A DNA stretch of 6,870 bases from an uncultured Muribaculaceae bacterium. GTDB taxonomy: Bacteria; Bacteroidota; Bacteroidia; Bacteroidales; Muribaculaceae. Where the stretch lies: NCBI GenBank assembly GCA_910579105.1, contig CAJTRT010000081.1, positions 1 to 6,870 of the forward strand, in the 5' to 3' direction. The position numbers and the translations under genes are program-made. Below, piece after piece: positions 6,848 to 6,870 of this stretch (position 1 is its first letter; each line of letters begins with the position of its first letter). Under the pieces are notes generated by a model. The model saw only the letters and a list, made by a program, of their open reading frames with translations, was not told the DNA's origin and searched no databases.

Positions 6848-6870
6848 TCCTATTGTGAAAGAAGCCGCGC

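Overview
The window is a GC-rich stretch (roughly two thirds G+C by eye) of a chromosome, almost certainly from a member of the order Bacteroidales (phylum Bacteroidota). Four things point there. The PdxJ, ExbB, ExbD and PanB proteins match my recollection of Bacteroides/Parabacteroides homologues along their whole length (for example, PanB ends in ...EQY and ExbB in ...EFMDLLNEP). The order pdxJ-exbB-exbD-tonB-like is typical of that group. Starts generally lack Shine-Dalgarno sites. TAnnTTTG-type -7 boxes appear in the intergenic DNA. The G+C is high for the order; genus or family cannot be fixed from this sequence.

Layout. Positions 1-117 are a purine-rich (G/A) non-coding tail containing a short hairpin repeat and a run of G-tracts able to form a G-quadruplex. 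Positions 118-471 (minus) encode a small protein that looks like only the C-terminal domain of the CBS-domain protein normally found beside pdxJ in Bacteroidales. An AT-rich divergent promoter region (about 472-656) separates it from a rightward cluster: pdxJ (657-1379), exbB (1393-2076), exbD (2080-2502) and a TonB/TolA-like energy transducer (2489-3289). These four genes are packed with gaps of 13 and 3 bases and a 14-base overlap, so they are very likely one operon. A 29-base repeat unit follows, then patB/malY-type PLP-dependent C-S lyase (3357-4547) and aroA (4586-5830). A 13-codon mini-ORF exactly bridges patB and aroA. A convergent intergenic region (5831-6009) holds a leftward terminator-like hairpin, a second copy of the short hairpin repeat, and a perfect 26-bp inverted repeat whose arm is the same element found after the tonB-like gene. 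panB (6010-6831, minus) follows, and the last 39 bases are a divergent promoter region.

How the genes work together. PdxJ completes the ring of pyridoxine 5'-phosphate, the precursor of PLP, and the PatB-like enzyme downstream uses PLP. ExbB, ExbD and the TonB-like protein form an inner-membrane proton-driven motor that energises outer-membrane transport or envelope maintenance. AroA (shikimate pathway) and PanB (pantothenate/CoA pathway) are housekeeping biosynthetic enzymes.

I see no mobile element, defence system, CRISPR array or RNA gene, and no evidence of a wholly new system. The observations most worth following up are the stand-alone CBS-less domain protein, the dispersed palindromic repeats with a compensatory base swap, and the bridging mini-ORF before aroA.
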